This document shows, piece by piece, positions 62,463 to 64,000 of a stretch of 64,000 nucleotides of DNA (position 1 is its first letter; every line of letters begins with the position of its first letter). A model generated the notes under the pieces. It was not told the origin of the DNA, did not search any database, and was given only the letters and a program-made list of their open reading frames with translations. A program made the translations under genes and the position numbers. Source of the DNA: Bacillota bacterium (GTDB lineage Bacteria > Bacillota > Clostridia > Lachnospirales > Lachnospiraceae); NCBI GenBank assembly GCA_023414875.1, contig JAEZMV010000028.1:62001-126000 (forward strand). Direction: 5' to 3'.

Positions 62463-63875
62463 TTATTTGCTTGTATCAGGAATATACAGAACATTAAAAT
62501 CACATAGATTTGTACCTGTATTACCAGTCATTACGGTGTTCCCCAGTTGTTCTAAAGCTTCGTAGCAGGCATGTCCTCTTAAAGCATCATATAAGTTAAC
62601 GCCATTATTAACAGCCTTACTCAGGGTAGTGGAATCAGTGATACCTCCGGCTACAGGAGTAGTGCCGTCAGTTCCTTCAGAGTCAATGGAAAGCATACAT
62701 GCACCCTTTGTTTTGGCTGCAGCAATAGCAAAGCCTACGGTAAGTTCTTGACCAGGACCACCATGTCCGGTAATTTCGTTATTATTTAGAATCTTAGTGG
62801 TTGTTTCGCCGGAGCTAAGAATTACACAGGGTGGCTTGATAGGGTTGCCATAGGCCTGGATTTCACGGGCGATGGAAGCGAATATGGTGCCTGCATCCTT
62901 GCTTTCACCTTCAAGGAAGGAGGATAAAATAATTGCTGGTATACCCATTGCCTCTGAAATTTCTTTAGCATAAATACAGGAATCGGGTAAGGTATTTAAA
63001 AGAAAATAGGTGTTATTAGGGAAAGCCTTCGGAGTCTCTCCTTCGGGACCTACATTCATAAGATAATCCACAACGGATTTCGGAAGGCGGTCAGCTACGT
63101 CATAATCACGGATAACTCGTCTTGCATCCTCAAGGGTAGTGTTATCCGGACCCATGGGAGTGCTCTTATAGTTAGCATAGGGAATTCCAATGTCACCGGT
63201 AGCAGGAGTTCCGACTGCGTCGCTGATACCAAAGCCAATTAATTCGGCTCCTACGGTCTCAATTCTTTTTGCCAGCATACCACCATTCATCTGAGAAATA
63301 TGTCTTCGAATGGCGTTGATTTCATAAATCCCAGCACCGGATTTTAACATTACATCGGTCGTGTCTATTTCATCTTGAAGGCTGATGCCTTCTACAGGAC
63401 AACTCATAAGTGCAGAGCTTCCTCCGCTAATTACTACAATGAATAAATCATCAGGACCGGACGCATCCACCAATTTAAGGATTTCTTGGCAGGCAAGGTA
63501 CCCAGCTTCATTAGGGAGAGGATGCCCACCGACATAGACCTCTGTTTTATTAAAGACATCAGTGTCTTCTAATACCTTCACGATAGCGATACCCCTAGTT
63601 AATCTGTCTCCAAGAATATCATCGATGGCTTTGGCCATATGGTTGCAGGCTTTTCCTGCACCAAGAAGGTAGATGTGTCTTTTCTTAGAGAGATCCCAAC
63701 TTTTTGTTCCGATATGCAATATATCGCCGTCCATATAAGTTATACTTTTAATTCTTTCATAGGCATCCAAACGATGCAAGGTTTTTTCTGTAATTGATAA
63801 TACTATTTTTCTTGACTCTACATCGCCGTCAGAAATTAATTTATTATAATTTCTTATTTTTGTGAACGGTAACAT
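62463..63875 (-). CDS. Glycerate 2-kinase (DUF4147/MOFRL type)
   Basis: The enzyme phosphorylates D-glycerate to 2-phosphoglycerate. I start at ATG 63875, seven bases after GGAGG (minus strand), giving 470 residues; an upstream start at 63932 has no such site. The N-terminal DUF4147 half has LLGAGKACNHMA, VGGHPLPN and ISGGSSALMSCP; the C-terminal MOFRL half has SGETTTK, GGPGQELTVGFAI and SIDSEGTDGTTPVAGG. It is the first gene after a strong promoter in the minus-strand group. Its product would be the enolase substrate, which makes the altered enolase next door notable. Confidence 0.93.
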   Translation of the reverse strand: MLPFTKIRNYNKLISDGDVESRKIVLSITEKTLHRLDAYERIKSITYMDGDILHIGTKSWDLSKKRHIYLLGAGKACNHMAKAIDDILGDRLTRGIAIVKVLEDTDVFNKTEVYVGGHPLPNEAGYLACQEILKLVDASGPDDLFIVVISGGSSALMSCPVEGISLQDEIDTTDVMLKSGAGIYEINAIRRHISQMNGGMLAKRIETVGAELIGFGISDAVGTPATGDIGIPYANYKSTPMGPDNTTLEDARRVIRDYDVADRLPKSVVDYLMNVGPEGETPKAFPNNTYFLLNTLPDSCIYAKEISEAMGIPAIILSSFLEGESKDAGTIFASIAREIQAYGNPIKPPCVILSSGETTTKILNNNEITGHGGPGQELTVGFAIAAAKTKGACMLSIDSEGTDGTTPVAGGITDSTTLSKAVNNGVNLYDALRGHACYEALEQLGNTVMTGNTGTNLCDFNVLYIPDTSK

Positions 63876-63925
63876 TATTAAGCCTCCTTTATATTGTGTC
63901 GAATTAATACTATGTAGAACATGAT

Positions 63926-63939
63926 GTATCAAATGATAC
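63926..63939. promoter_or_regulatory. Palindrome at the glycerate-kinase transcript start
   Basis: GTATCA and TGATAC flank AA, a perfect 14-bp palindrome located just downstream of the minus-strand -10 box, across the expected start of transcription. FCD-type GntR regulators bind short TA-rich palindromes of this sort; the one encoded at 57.75 kb is the obvious candidate. I found no second copy in front of the other genes of the group. Confidence 0.5.
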
Positions 63940-63943
63940 TTAC

Positions 63944-63972
63944 ATTATAGAGCGATATTTTCTAGATGTCAA
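63944..63972 (-). promoter_or_regulatory. Promoter of the glycerate kinase gene
   Basis: Read on the minus strand: perfect TTGACA (63972-63967), a 17-base spacer and perfect TATAAT (63949-63944). This is a full-consensus sigma-A promoter, unusually strong for a catabolic gene unless repressed. Confidence 0.85.
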
Positions 63973-64000
63973 TATGAAAAACTTAAGAATTATACAAAAC

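Overview
The window reads as chromosomal DNA of a low-GC, Gram-positive, anaerobic clostridium, most likely a Lachnospiraceae member (relatives of Lachnoclostridium or Anaerocolumna). The evidence is the gene content: an hprK-glcK-murB-rapZ-whiA-HPr-like run, an mcsA-mcsB-clpC-radA run, an [FeFe] hydrogenase-type protein, a bacteriohemerythrin, TTG and GTG starts behind strong GGAGG ribosome binding sites, and AT-rich spacers. No prophage, plasmid or CRISPR signature was seen.

Layout. 1-5 kb: end of a PIN-domain gene, a probable structured small RNA, a minus-strand PHP-domain gene, and uvrC followed by an AT-rich spacer with 15-bp repeats. 5-17 kb: a housekeeping run of hprK, glucokinase, murB, rapZ, whiA and a Crh-like HPr that has Glu instead of His at position 15, then a polysaccharide deacetylase, dnaE and pfkA. 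17-36 kb: an ABC exporter, an ECF sigma factor with its likely membrane anti-sigma factor, a diacylglycerol-type glycosyltransferase, a C_GCAxxG/GNAT fusion, a large Ig-like surface protein, a bacteriohemerythrin, a stalk-domain lipoprotein, a group-B-like [FeFe] hydrogenase, VanZ, an HD phosphohydrolase, an extended M29 peptidase, and an ABC-2 type exporter pair. 36-44 kb: purM-purN and purD, separated by a 259-bp palindromic element whose sister copy lies at 33.6 kb, then a secreted SH3/glucosaminidase autolysin and a cohesin-like membrane protein. 44-51 kb: the stress operon, headed by a YtrA-type GntR regulator where ctsR is normally found, with a perfect 24-bp palindrome just after its promoter, then clpC, an unknown small protein, radA and a helical protein. 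51-57 kb: tRNA-Trp, a minus-strand CPBP protease-LytTR-DUF3021 unit, two small proteins and a clostripain-family lipoprotein, and an RpiR regulator. 57-64 kb: a nine-copy 30-31-bp minisatellite, then a minus-strand group with a FadR-type GntR regulator, a nucleotidyltransferase-fold protein, glutamate dehydrogenase, an enolase-like protein lacking key active-site residues, and glycerate 2-kinase.

How the genes work together. HPr kinase, glucokinase, the Crh-like protein and 6-phosphofructokinase belong to sugar sensing and glycolysis. uvrC, radA and dnaE serve DNA repair and replication. MurB, RapZ, WhiA, the deacetylase and the glucosaminidase serve the envelope. The McsA/McsB/ClpC set is protein-arginine-phosphorylation-guided proteolysis.

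The strongest leads for something undescribed are the minus-strand group at 57.7-63.9 kb, built around the altered enolase and starting from a near-consensus promoter with an adjacent palindrome, and the replacement of CtsR by a GntR regulator. Next are the palindromic repeat family, the five-hairpin block at 58.5 kb and the candidate small RNA at 0.6 kb. All identifications come from reading motifs and gene order; no database search was possible.
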